From Sandaracinaceae bacterium (lineage in GTDB: Bacteria; Myxococcota_A; Polyangia; Polyangiales; Sandaracinaceae), in the NCBI GenBank assembly GCA_019694315.1, contig JAIBCE010000013.1:1-51133 (forward strand): 51,133 bases of DNA, written 5' to 3'. Shown one piece after another: positions 7,621-15,479 of the stretch. The notes under the pieces are model-generated. The model saw only the letters and a list, made by a program, of their open reading frames with translations, ran no database searches and had not been told where the DNA came from. Position numbers and translations under genes: made by a program. Within the stretch, counting starts at the first letter, position 1; each line of letters opens with the position of its first letter.

Positions 7621-9765
7621 TCAGTGCGCGCCGCCCGGGCGGGCCGGGCCGTCGGCGAGCGCACGATCGATCGCCGCGGTGAACGCGTCGATGGGCTGCG
7701 CGCCCTGGAGGAGGCGGCCGTTGATGAAGAACGACGGCGTGCCGATCTGCGCGCCCGCGGTGCGGACGGCGTCCATGTCCGCCTGGATCTCCGCCTGGTG
7801 CTCGTTCGAGTCGAGCGCCGCGTTGAACTGCTGCATGTTCACGCCGGGGATCTCCTGGGCGAGGCGCACGAGGGTCTCGCGGGTGAGGTCGCGCTGGTTC
7901 TCGAAGAGCGCGTGGTGGTACTGCCAGAACGCCTGCGGGCCGCGCTGCTGGAGGATCTCACGCGCCGCGTTCGCCGCCGGCATCGCGTTGGGGTGGAAGG
8001 GCAGCGGGAAGTCGCGCCAGACGAGGCGCACGCGACCCTGGTAGCGCTCCATGAACTGGTCGATCGTGGGGTTCACGCGCGAGCAGAAGGGGCACTGGAA
8101 GTCCGAGAAGATCTGGATGGTGACGGGGGCGTTCGCCGGGCCCTGGACGGGCGCGCCCGCGGGGACCGGGATGTTGTAGACGCGGTTCGGATCCTCGGCG
8201 GGCTGCGCCGGGGGAGCCGCCGCGCCCGCGGGCGCCGGGAGCATCACGGGCTGCGTCGCGCCATCGGCGATCGTCGCCTCGTACACACGCGCGCGGGGCG
8301 TGCCGCTCGACACGCGCTGACGCGCCTGACCGAGCACCTCGTCGACGAGCGTGCGGAACGCCTCGACGGGCTGCGCGCCGCGGAGGTTCCTGCCGTTGAT
8401 GAAGAACGAAGGCGTGCCCGAGGCGCCGAGCTGACGCGCGAGCGTCTGGTCGGCCTCGATCGCAGCCTGGTGCGTGTGGTTGTCGAGGGCGGCGCGGAAG
8501 CGCGCCATGTCGATGCCCTGGATCTGGCCGGCGTAGCGCTCGAGGTCCTCACGCGCGAGCGCCTGCTGATTCTGGAAGAGGATGTCGTGGTACTGCCAGA
8601 ACGCCGCGGCGCCGCGCTGGGCGTAGACCTCGGCCGAGGCCTCGGCCGCCGGCATCGCGTTCGAGTGGAAGGGCAGCGGGTTGTTCTTCCACACGAGGCG
8701 GAGGTCGTTGCCGTAGCTCTCGCGGAGCGACGCGAGCGTCGGCTCCACGCGCGAGCAGAAGGGGCACTGGTAGTCGGAGAAGATCACGACCGTGACGAGC
8801 GCGTCCGCGGGGCCCTGCTGGGGCGAGTCACCCACCGGCACGCGGTAGACGGCGCGCGGATCGGGCTGCGGACGGGCCGGCGGCGCGGCCTTCTGCGCGG
8901 CGCCCTGACCCTCGGGGGGCGCGGCCGCGGTGCGGCCGTTGCGGACGATCGTCTGGAAGAGCTGCGCGCGCGGCGTGCCGTTGCGGAGCACCTCGTTCGC
9001 GTGCGCGATCTCCTCGTTGATCACGCGCTGGAACTCTTCGAAGGGCTGCGCGCCCATGAGCTCGCGGCCGTTGATGAAGAACGCGGGCGTGCCGTTGGCG
9101 CCGATGCGGTTGCCCGCCTCGGAGTCGGCGCGGATCGCAGCCTGGTGCGTGTGGTTGTCCATGGCCGCGCGGTAGCGGGTCATGTCGAGGCCGACCTGCT
9201 GCGCGAGGCGATCGATCGTCTCGCGGCTGAGGTTCTGTTGGTTCTCGAACAGGAGGTCGTGCATCTGCCAGAACTTCTGGTCGCCGCCCTGGGCGTACGC
9301 CTCGTGCGCGGCCTCGGCGGCCGGCATCGCGTTCTGGTGGAACGGGAGGGGCTGATCACGCCAGATGATGCGGACCTGGTCGCGGAACTGCTCGGTGATG
9401 CGCGCGAGCGTGGGCTCCACGCGGCTGCAGAACGGGCACTGGTAGTCCGACCACATCACGATCGTGACGAGGGCGTTGTCCGGGCCGCGCTGCGGCATCT
9501 GGTCGTTGATGTCGATGCGGTAGCGGGTCTGGTCGGAGCCGTCGCCCGCGGGCGCCGCGCCGGCACCTTCGCCGTGCGCGCGATCGCCCTCGGCCATCGC
9601 GATCTCCTCACCGTCGGCCGTGCTGTTGCGGCCGACGACGTTGCCGACGAGCGCGCCGAGCGCGAACGCGACGAGGATGGCGACGATGGCGGACGGCATG
9701 CTCATGACCGACCCGCTGCTCGACGGAGCGAGCTGCACTTCTTCTCTCTTCTTCTTCTCTGCCAT
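7621..9765 (-). CDS. Membrane-anchored protein with three tandem DsbA-like thioredoxin domains
   Basis: A 714-residue protein. Residues 1-20 are a Lys/Glu/Ser-rich cytoplasmic tail and 24-43 form one membrane anchor. A Gly/Ala/Glu linker leads into three DsbA-like domains with the active site QCPFCSR at C110/C113, C334/C337 and C558/C561, exactly 224 residues apart. Each domain also has the GTPAFFINGR or GTPSFFINGR strand with the cis-Pro, and an LPFHxNAMPAAEA helix. This is the DsbA/DsbG-like thioredoxin_4 family normally found as a single domain of about 200 residues. It probably oxidises or isomerises disulfides of exported proteins outside the membrane. Start at ATG 9765 has an AGG-type ribosome site 11 bases upstream; much longer upstream frames are GC artefacts. 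Confidence 0.92.
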   Translation of the reverse strand: MAEKKKREEVQLAPSSSGSVMSMPSAIVAILVAFALGALVGNVVGRNSTADGEEIAMAEGDRAHGEGAGAAPAGDGSDQTRYRIDINDQMPQRGPDNALVTIVMWSDYQCPFCSRVEPTLARITEQFRDQVRIIWRDQPLPFHQNAMPAAEAAHEAYAQGGDQKFWQMHDLLFENQQNLSRETIDRLAQQVGLDMTRYRAAMDNHTHQAAIRADSEAGNRIGANGTPAFFINGRELMGAQPFEEFQRVINEEIAHANEVLRNGTPRAQLFQTIVRNGRTAAAPPEGQGAAQKAAPPARPQPDPRAVYRVPVGDSPQQGPADALVTVVIFSDYQCPFCSRVEPTLASLRESYGNDLRLVWKNNPLPFHSNAMPAAEASAEVYAQRGAAAFWQYHDILFQNQQALAREDLERYAGQIQGIDMARFRAALDNHTHQAAIEADQTLARQLGASGTPSFFINGRNLRGAQPVEAFRTLVDEVLGQARQRVSSGTPRARVYEATIADGATQPVMLPAPAGAAAPPAQPAEDPNRVYNIPVPAGAPVQGPANAPVTIQIFSDFQCPFCSRVNPTIDQFMERYQGRVRLVWRDFPLPFHPNAMPAANAAREILQQRGPQAFWQYHHALFENQRDLTRETLVRLAQEIPGVNMQQFNAALDSNEHQAEIQADMDAVRTAGAQIGTPSFFINGRLLQGAQPIDAFTAAIDRALADGPARPGGAH

Positions 9766-9946
9766 GACGAATGACCTCATGCGGTCCGGTCTTTCTGTCC
9801 GGATCCGCGGAAAACAGGGACGAATCAGGGCTGTCCACGCGCCCCCCATGGGCACGGGACGCAGTGCCGAGCGAGATCTCGCCGCATGCCGCGCGAGCCG
9901 TCGTGGCCCGATGCGGATGTGCTTCGCGAGCTCGCGCGAGCGTCGC

Positions 9947-10432
9947 TCAGCCTCGCGGTGGCCGCTCCAGGCGCTGCACGTGCGGATCGCTCGGGTCCTG
10001 GGCCTCGACGAGGGGAGGCGTCCTGGGATCGAGCACGAATCGTGTGAGGACGCGGCCCGTGAGCTGCGGGGTCGCGGGCAGGAGCATCGGCGCGATCTGC
10101 GGGAGGCTGCGCGGCGTGGGATCGTCCTCGGGCGCGAGCGGGCTACAGCGCGGGTCGTTGGCGTGCGAGCACCAGAGCACCACGGGCGTGCGCTCGCTCC
10201 GGGGCGCGACGCCGCGCACGGCGTGCGGATCGGGGGTCTCGAGCTCGCTCGGGTCGATCGCCCGGTCCATGAGGAGCGCAGGGTCGAGCGACTCGCTGGC
10301 CTCGACGTAGCCCCAGCCGCCGTAGGGGTTCGCATCGGACACGCCGCAGATGCACTCGTCCGCAGCGAGCGCGCTCGTGGGGAACACGAGCACGACCGCG
10401 AGGGCGGCCAAGGCGATGGGCATGCGGCGCAT
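9947..10432 (-). CDS. Small secreted protein of unknown function
   Basis: 161 residues with a clear Sec signal peptide, MRRMPIALAALAVVLVFP followed by TSALA and a cleavage-like AxA. The mature part begins ADECICGVSDANPYGGW and has cysteines in the pattern ECIC, WCSHANDPRCS, then a Pro-rich tail (LDPRTPPLVEAQDPSDP). No family is recognised. The ATG at 10432 is chosen because it begins the signal peptide; an alternative ATG 3 codons later (10423) also works. It lies 181 bases upstream of, and in the same direction as, the triple-DsbA gene, so a role as a disulfide-bearing exported partner is possible but unproven. Confidence 0.72.
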   Translation of the reverse strand: MRRMPIALAALAVVLVFPTSALAADECICGVSDANPYGGWGYVEASESLDPALLMDRAIDPSELETPDPHAVRGVAPRSERTPVVLWCSHANDPRCSPLAPEDDPTPRSLPQIAPMLLPATPQLTGRVLTRFVLDPRTPPLVEAQDPSDPHVQRLERPPRG

Positions 10433-10530
10433 GCGGAGCCGGGAGCATACAGCCCTCGTCCTCGCTGACAAGGTCCGTGCCCAAAACCGGGCGGGACGGA
10501 TAGGTGTCGCAAGCGGGCGTTGGGTCCCCG

Positions 10531-10728
10531 CTCGCGTCTGCTCTGCCCCTCGATCCGCAGAGCGCGACAACCCCGTGCCTCACGGACGCACCGTCGAAGG
10601 CGCGAGCCAGTCCCTTTCAGCTCCCAATCCAACAAGAACATGGAGGTACGCGCCGCGACGGGGCCTCGCGTGAGCCTCGGCATCCTCGCGTCTGCTCTGC
10701 CCCTCGATCCGCAGAGCGCGACAACCCC
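10531..10728. repeat. Dispersed ~154 bp repeat family, first locus (one full and one truncated copy)
   Basis: The block ctcgcgtctgctctgcccct followed by cgatccgcagagcgcgacaa occurs at 10531 and again at 10685, 154 bases apart. The segment between (gtgcctcacggacgcacc, gcgcgagccagtcccttt, catggaggtacgcgcc, gcgtgagcctcggcatc) is shared, in the same orientation, with the tandem array at 50.7-51.1 kb. The second copy breaks off at 10729, where a different GC-rich repeat begins. The 585 bases from 10433 to 11017 hold only repeats and a hairpin; I see no gene there. Confidence 0.85.
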
Positions 10729-10739
10729 GCGCGCAGCGG

Positions 10740-10970
10740 CCCCAAAAACGCCAAACGCCCACCCCGGAGGGGGCGGGCGAGCCAGGCGAGCCCGGGCTGG
10801 GGCCCCGCGCGCAGCCCCGGAGGGGCGGGCGAGCCAGGCGAGCCCACGCAAGCGGGGGGCCCCAAAAACGCCAAACGCCCACCCCAGGAGGGGGCGGGCG
10901 AGCCAGGCGAGCCCGCGCAAGCGGGGCTGGGGCCCCGCGCGCAGCGGCCGCATTGGCGGCCGGAGCGGGA
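10740..10970. repeat. GC-rich 120 bp tandem repeat
   Basis: The string ccccaaaaacgccaaacgcc recurs at 10740 and 10860, exactly 120 bases apart. Each is followed by caccccnnagggggcgggcg and agccaggcgagccc. The element caagcggggctggggcccc with its continuation gcgcgc ends the array (10918-10942), and a close variant lies near 10790. An exact 25-base inverted copy of that element lies downstream of groEL at 36441-36465. It fills the gap between two dissimilar genes and has no coding character. Confidence 0.8.
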
Positions 10971-10991
10971 GGGGGGCCCCGCTTCGCGGGG

Positions 10992-11011
10992 GAGGGGCCG
11001 CATGGCCCCTC
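10992..11011 (-). terminator. Hairpin after the Cys/Asp-rich peptide gene
   Basis: A perfect 8 bp stem, gaggggcc and ggccccct-type arms (gaggggcc...ggcccctc), with a 4-base loop gcat, 6 bases beyond the stop codon of the 11018-11326 gene. There is no T-run. The position suggests a terminator or a 3' stabilising stem for that short mRNA. Confidence 0.5.
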
Positions 11012-11017
11012 AGACAA

Positions 11018-11326
11018 TCAACAGTGGCAGCCCCAGCCCGCCGGGTCGCTCGGGTCGCTGTCGGAGCACGAGCGACGGCCGCAGCCGCCCGGGTCGTTCG
11101 GATCGCTGTCCGAGATGCCGCGGCAGCGCGCGTAGTTCGGGCGATCGCTCGGATCGCGGTCCGAGCACATCTCCTCGGCCTGCTGCGCCTTCGCGCTCGT
11201 CGCGCCCATCACGGTCACCGCCGCGCCCAGCGCCGCGCCCGTTCCGAGCACGCCCATCGTCGAACGGCGGCCCATCTTCTGCTCGGTCACGATCTCGTCC
11301 ATCGACAGCGTCTTCTTCTCGGTCAT
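11018..11326 (-). CDS. Short Tat-signal peptide with Cys and DSDPxDP repeats, possible modified peptide precursor
   Basis: A 102-residue protein. Residues 1-18 are hydrophilic (MTEKKTLSMDEIVTEQKM). Next comes a twin-arginine-type signal, GRRSTMGVLGTGAALGAAV, ending in ATSAKAQ with an AxA cleavage site near residue 47. The mature part is about 54 residues with six Cys (54, 68, 82, 87, 100, 102) and three copies of an Asp/Pro unit: DRDPSDR (56-62), DSDPNDP (73-79) and DSDPSDP (89-95). It ends GWGCHC. A very strong ribosome site, gggaggaa, precedes the ATG. The composition suggests an exported, structured or metal-binding peptide, or a precursor that is post-translationally modified. It is divergent from a JmjC-type oxygenase gene. 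No known family is recognised. Confidence 0.75.
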   Translation of the reverse strand: MTEKKTLSMDEIVTEQKMGRRSTMGVLGTGAALGAAVTVMGATSAKAQQAEEMCSDRDPSDRPNYARCRGISDSDPNDPGGCGRRSCSDSDPSDPAGWGCHC

Positions 11327-11710
11327 CTGTTCCTCCCTCGTGGTCTCCAGCCGGGTCGGTCGCTCCTGCTCGCTCGCGACGTGGGCCCTCCTACGTCCGG
11401 AGACGTCCGGGGCTTCCCGATGCACGCCACATGGCGTGGCGGCAGTCGACGATGACGCCACGCAATCGATTCACCCGACAACGATCTTTTTCCGGGGACG
11501 TGACGGAGGTCTCTCGCGACCGCCGCAGTGAGGGTCCGCACCGTCGCGCGATCGAGAGTCGTTCTCGATTGAGCCCACGCACCCGACCAGAGAATCTCGT
11601 CGATTCGTGAGTCGTCTCCGAGCGAATCGCGGGGTGGCTCACGTAGAAGAGCCCATCAGCTCGAGCACGCGGCCGGCGCGTGCCCCGCTCCACCATCACA
11701 CCGAGGGATC
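11327..11710. promoter_or_regulatory. 384 bp divergent intergenic region with two hairpins and a direct repeat
   Basis: This gap lies between the Cys/Asp-rich peptide (minus) and the oxygenase (plus) and must hold both promoters. Visible structure: a direct repeat acgtccgg at about 11393 and 11403; an inverted repeat cgccacatggcgtggcg near 11424-11440; an AT-rich patch caacgatctttttcc near 11477-11492; and a 7 bp inverted repeat atcgaga/tctcgat at 11551-11569. No clear -35/-10 pair stands out. I see no gene in it. Confidence 0.4.
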
Positions 11711-12892
11711 ATGGCCAGCACGTACTCCATTTCCAAGCTCATCGCGCCCGTGACCAAGGAGCAGTTCCTCGCCGAGTACTGGGAGAAGAAGCCGCTCCTC
11801 ATCCGTCGCGAGGACCGGGGGTACTACGGCGATCTCCTCTCCGTGAAGAAGCTCGAGCACGCGATCACCGCGCAGGCCTTGCATCGCGACATGTGCTTCA
11901 TCGCGAACGCCTCGCGTCAGATCGACGCCTCCGAGTACACCTACCCCGACGGCATCGTCGACGCGTCGCGTCTGTTCCAGCAGTTCGCCGAGGGCGGCAC
12001 GATCGTCTTCAACCAGCTGCACACCGTGCTCCCGGAGCTCGCGGAGTTCTGTCGCTCGCTCGAGCGCGAGATCAGCTGTCGCTTCCAGACGAACATCTAC
12101 CTCACGCCCAACAAGGCCCAGGGCTTCCCCGCGCACTACGACAGCCACGACGTGTTCGTGCTGCAGTTCCACGGCGTCAAGCACTGGCTCATCTACAACA
12201 CGCCCATCGAGCTCCCGTTCAAGGGTCAGCCCTTCCGTCGCGACGAGACGACGAAGGGCGAGGTCACGATGGAGTTCGATCTCCGCCCCGGCGACATGCT
12301 CTATCTCCCGCGCGGGATCATGCACGACGCGCAGACGCGTGAGGGCGAGACGGCCCACATCACGCTCGGCGCGCTCACCACGAGCTGGACGGAGCTCCTG
12401 CTCGAGGTGGTGGCCAAGGTCGCGCTCACCGACGTCGACTTCCGCCGCGCGCTGCCCCCCGGCTTCGCGACGACGGAGTTCGATCGCACCGCCTCGCGCG
12501 CCTACCTCAAGAAGCTCCTCGGCGCGCTCGTGGAGCGCGGCGATCTCGATCAGGCGATGGATCACTTCGCCGACGAGCTCGTCTCCACGCGCCGCGCGCT
12601 CCTCGACGGTCAGCTCGAGCAGATCCTCGCGCTCAACGACATCACGCCCGATCACCGTGCCGGCGCGCGCTCGAACCTGGTCTATCGCTACGCCAAGCGC
12701 GACGGTCAGATCGTGGTGTCGTGCTACGGCGCCGAGATGCGCCTGCCCGAGCACGCCGCCGAGCCGCTGCTCTACGCCCTCGAGTCGCCCGACTTCCGCA
12801 TCAAGGATCTCCCCGGCGATCTCGACGACGCCGGCAAGGTCGTCCTCGTCAAGCGCCTCGTCCGCGAAGGCATGGTGGCGATCAAGCGCTGA
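11711..12892 (+). CDS. JmjC/cupin-fold Fe(II)/2-oxoglutarate-dependent oxygenase (ribosomal oxygenase-like)
   Basis: A 393-residue protein of the cupin_4/JmjC ribosomal-oxygenase family (YcfD/RoxA, MINA53-like). It starts with the typical FLAEYWEKKPLLIRR segment (about 19-33). The iron-binding facial triad appears as HYD (H142, D144) in PAHYDSHDVFVLQ and H205 in LPRGIMHDAQ. The 2-oxoglutarate region fits VKHWLIYN and PGDMLYLPRG. Known relatives hydroxylate Arg or His of ribosomal proteins at the beta-carbon. Length and C-terminal winged-helix-like tail agree with the family. The substrate could be a ribosomal protein, or the divergent Asp-rich peptide (inference). Start at ATG 11711 is preceded by cgaggga. 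Confidence 0.9.
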   Translation: MASTYSISKLIAPVTKEQFLAEYWEKKPLLIRREDRGYYGDLLSVKKLEHAITAQALHRDMCFIANASRQIDASEYTYPDGIVDASRLFQQFAEGGTIVFNQLHTVLPELAEFCRSLEREISCRFQTNIYLTPNKAQGFPAHYDSHDVFVLQFHGVKHWLIYNTPIELPFKGQPFRRDETTKGEVTMEFDLRPGDMLYLPRGIMHDAQTREGETAHITLGALTTSWTELLLEVVAKVALTDVDFRRALPPGFATTEFDRTASRAYLKKLLGALVERGDLDQAMDHFADELVSTRRALLDGQLEQILALNDITPDHRAGARSNLVYRYAKRDGQIVVSCYGAEMRLPEHAAEPLLYALESPDFRIKDLPGDLDDAGKVVLVKRLVREGMVAIKR

Positions 12893-13106
12893 GCGTCACC
12901 CGTCCCATCCGATCGTGATCACGGCCCCGGTCCATTCGGATCGCGGGCCGTGCGCGTTTCTCGCGAGGGTGTGGACGAGTGGCTGATGCGCGCATTCGAC
13001 CACGTCCACGAGGCGCGCAGAAGATCGTCCTGCCGACTCGCGCGATGGTTCTCGCGAGCGCGAGTCGCGATGCGCGAGCTGGTGGCGTGCGTCGAAGGCG
13101 GAGGGG

Positions 13107-13832
13107 TCAGCGCTCGAAGCCGCGCACGCGGACCTCGGCGATGGGGTGGCGTGCGTGGATCGCGCGGAGCGCGGGCACAGCACCGTGCATCCATGCACGC
13201 ACGTGGGCGTTCGTGAGCTCGCTCGACTCGCCGAAGTCGAACGTCGTCGTGAGGCGTCGCTCGAGCACGCCCCTGCCTGGCTCGACGTGCGCCGCGACGG
13301 TGCGCAGCGCGTCCGCGAGGAGCGCATCGTCGATCTCGGCGCCGGCGCGCGCGGCGGTGCGGAAGCTCGCCACCGTCGACTCCTCGGCGTCGGGCCCGCG
13401 AAACGTGAGCTCGAGGCGGAAGCTGCCCTCCGTCGCGCTGCTGCCGAGCGCCGCGGGGTAGCCGACGAGGGGGAACGGGAGCGACGCGGCCCACGCCTGC
13501 TCACGCGCGACGGCGCGATCGGCCACGGGAACGCGCACGAGGAAGCACGCGCCGAGCGAGAGCCCGCACGCGATCGCGGCGACGACGTCGGTCACCTCGT
13601 CGTTCTCGGTCCAGGCGCCGGGGCCGAAGAACACGATGGCCGTGAGCGCCCCCGCGCCCAGGGCAGCTCCGAGCACCCACCAGCCCCAGCGCGCATACGC
13701 GGACACTGCGACGCGGACGCGTCGGTGGGCCTCGCGCGCCTCGTCGGGCGGAGTCACCTTCGTGGCCTCCTCGCGCTCGCTCAGCTCGCGCCCGCGCGCC
13801 GCGAGTCGGTCGAGCTCGTCCGGGTCAGCCAT
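13107..13832 (-). CDS. Membrane protein of unknown function
   Basis: 241 residues. The first 45 are charged and helical (LDRLAARGRELSEREEATK). Two membrane helices follow, WGWWVLGAALGAGALTAIVFF and VVAAIACGLSLGACFLV. A soluble C-terminal domain of about 130 residues begins near AWAASLPFPLVGYPAALG and contains FRLELTFRGPDAEESTVASF. No family is recognised. It starts 6 bases after the metallo-beta-lactamase-fold gene and is probably in the same transcript. The 214 bases between its stop and the oxygenase gene contain no convincing gene. Confidence 0.75.
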   Translation of the reverse strand: MADPDELDRLAARGRELSEREEATKVTPPDEAREAHRRVRVAVSAYARWGWWVLGAALGAGALTAIVFFGPGAWTENDEVTDVVAAIACGLSLGACFLVRVPVADRAVAREQAWAASLPFPLVGYPAALGSSATEGSFRLELTFRGPDAEESTVASFRTAARAGAEIDDALLADALRTVAAHVEPGRGVLERRLTTTFDFGESSELTNAHVRAWMHGAVPALRAIHARHPIAEVRVRGFER

Positions 13833-13838
13833 GCACCA

Positions 13839-14702
13839 TCATGGTCGCACGCTCGAGGTCTCTTCGCGCAGTCGCGCGAACGCGTCTTCTACCGAGCTGC
13901 GCTCGAGGGGGCCGAAGTGGCCCGGGAAGAACGTCACGGCCGCGGGCGCGAGCTCGCCGAGCAGGTGCGCCACGTCGCGCCGGTTGTCCTCGAGGTCGCA
14001 CATGTAGAAGTGCACGCTCGTGCCGGCGTCGAAGACGTTGCCGCGGAAGAGGTCGCCCACGAGCGCCGCGTTCGACACGACCACGACGAGCGAGCCCTCC
14101 GTGTGGCCGGGCAAACGCACGACCTCGGCGTCGATGCCGGTGAGCGCGGCGAGCGAGAGCGCGTCCTCCACGATGGTGGTGGGCGCGAGCGGCGCGTAGG
14201 TCGCACCCTGGTCGGAGGCGAGCCGGTCGCGCGCCGTGTCGTCGGTCGGGCAGAGAGGCTCGTTGCGTCCGCTCGCCGTCATGCCCTCGTCCCCGCGCCC
14301 GACGATCACTGGCGTGCCGTAGCGACGCTGGAACCAGCCCGCGCCCCCGGCGTGATCGGCGTGGCCGTGCGTGAGCACGATCGCGCGGATCCGCGCGGGA
14401 TCGAGCCCCTCGGCCGCGATGGCCTCGGCGAGGCCCGGCGCCTCGCGCTCGAAGCCCGCATCGACGAGGAAGGCGCTGTCGCCGTGCACGACGAGGTGTG
14501 CGTTGGTCCACTCGCGGCGGAATGTGTGGACCTCCGTCCCGTCCGCGAGCCGACGCACGCCGTGCGTCGTGGCGCATGCGCTCGTGAGCGCGCCCGCGGT
14601 GAGCACCGACAGGAGCGTGGCGAGCGGCCCGAGGCGGCACGTGGGGCTGCGCGTGAGCCGCGGGAGGGAGCGAGGCGCAGCGTGTCGTCCGGGGATGTTC
14701 AC
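13839..14702 (-). CDS. Metallo-beta-lactamase-fold hydrolase, probable lipoprotein
   Basis: About 287 residues from a GTG start. A basic N-terminal stretch leads to LGPLATLLSVLTAGALTSAC, a lipoprotein-like signal with Cys 43. The MBL domain shows the metal motif THGHADHAG (H112, H114, D116, H117), then LPGHTEGSLVVVV (third His), LVGDLFRG (bridging Asp) and FFPGHFGP (last His). This is the glyoxalase II-like/MBL hydrolase set, probably with two zinc ions; the substrate is unknown. The start is uncertain: no ATG lies near the signal, and an upstream ATG at 14858 would read through the operator-like element. Divergent from the 14837 lipoprotein; leads a two-gene unit with the 13107 membrane protein. 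Confidence 0.82.
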   Translation of the reverse strand: MNIPGRHAAPRSLPRLTRSPTCRLGPLATLLSVLTAGALTSACATTHGVRRLADGTEVHTFRREWTNAHLVVHGDSAFLVDAGFEREAPGLAEAIAAEGLDPARIRAIVLTHGHADHAGGAGWFQRRYGTPVIVGRGDEGMTASGRNEPLCPTDDTARDRLASDQGATYAPLAPTTIVEDALSLAALTGIDAEVVRLPGHTEGSLVVVVSNAALVGDLFRGNVFDAGTSVHFYMCDLEDNRRDVAHLLGELAPAAVTFFPGHFGPLERSSVEDAFARLREETSSVRP

Positions 14703-14703
14703 A

Positions 14704-14741
14704 GTGTGTACTTTGACCCGGATGTGTACGCTGTCAACATC
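14704..14741. promoter_or_regulatory. Candidate divergent promoter/operator
   Basis: An unusually AT-rich patch. It contains the direct repeat tgtgtac twice, 18 bases apart (14705 and 14723), and the inverted pair ttgac/gtcaa at 14713-14717 and 14733-14737. On the minus strand ttgaca (14737-14732) is a consensus -35 box facing the MBL gene, with a weak aaagta 17 bases on. On the plus strand ttgacc (14713-14718) with caacat 16 bases on could serve the 14837 gene. The overlapping repeats are of the size bound by TetR- or MerR-type regulators; no regulator gene is adjacent. Confidence 0.4.
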
Positions 14742-14836
14742 TTGGCGATGGAGAGGAGCCCTCGCGTGTCGAGAGGAACTTCGGGCTACCGACCTGCGCT
14801 TGACCCACGGCGCGACCGTCCCAGAGCATCGAGCGC

Positions 14837-15434
14837 ATGCTGGCAGGAGAGGCGCCACGCTGGGCTCACACCCTGCTCATCCCTCGCTGCGGGCGACGGT
14901 CCGTGACGAGTGGTGCCGCGCTGCTCGCGCTGCTCGTGGCGTGCGGGTCACGCGAGTCTGCGCCGAGCCGGCCCGCGGTGACGACCGCGCCTCCGACGAG
15001 CGCTCCCCGCGAGCCCGATCCCGCGACGACACCGCTCGCGCCGCCGGCCGTGGTGCCGACGAACGGCGTCGCGGGGCCCCGAAGCCCTGCGCCGCGAATG
15101 CCGACGACACCCGGGCGGCGAGCGGCGCGTCGTGACGCGCTGGCCGCCGCGCGCGCCGCCGTGGCTGCCGATCGCTGGGCCGCCGTTCGTCGCGCGCACG
15201 GTCTGGTTCGGCCGGAGCTCGGCCAGCGAAGGCAACCAGGGTGTGCTCACTCACCACGGATGGCTCGTCGTCCACGACGAGACGCACGCGCTCGCTGCGC
15301 GCGTCGCCGCCGAGGACGCGACCCAGACGTGGGATTGCGACAGGGGCGCGCGCATCGAGCGCTTCGCTTGGAGCGACGTGCATCCCATCGCCGAGCTCTT
15401 CGAGCGTGGGGATCTCCTGTGGGCATCGCGCTGA
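14837..15434 (+). pseudogene. Lipoprotein gene, apparently frameshifted
   Basis: The 5' part reads in one frame as a lipoprotein, with SVTSGAALLALLVACGSRES and then a Pro/Thr linker (SAPREPDPATTPLAPPAVVP). The 3' part reads convincingly only in the frame one base away: GPPFVARTVWFGRSSASEG, then GVLTHHGWLVVHDETHALA, EDATQTWDCDRGARI and ERFAWSDVHPIAELFERGD. It ends at 15434. Neither frame alone looks like a whole protein, so a single-base frameshift (real, or a sequencing error in the GC-rich linker at about 15080-15150) is likely. No family is recognised. The start could be ATG 14837, which supplies positively charged residues ahead of the signal core. Confidence 0.5.
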
Positions 15435-15479
15435 GCGCGAGAGACCTTCGACGAGGGTGCGAGCGTCGTTCGAGCGCGA

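Noticed and set aside
7621..10953. Very long frame upstream of the triple-DsbA protein
   Set aside because: The segment before residue MAEKKKREE runs through the signal-peptide gene and repeats; the ribosome site and membrane anchor support a start at 9765.
10504..11455. Plus-strand frames through the 10.5-11.4 kb repeats
   Set aside because: They follow repeat units, vary in frame, and lie opposite the Tat-signal peptide gene; no homologous domain is apparent.
12893..13106. Small plus-strand frame around 12950-13216
   Set aside because: It overlaps the antisense end of the 13107 gene, lacks a ribosome site and has Arg/Ala/Ser shadow composition.
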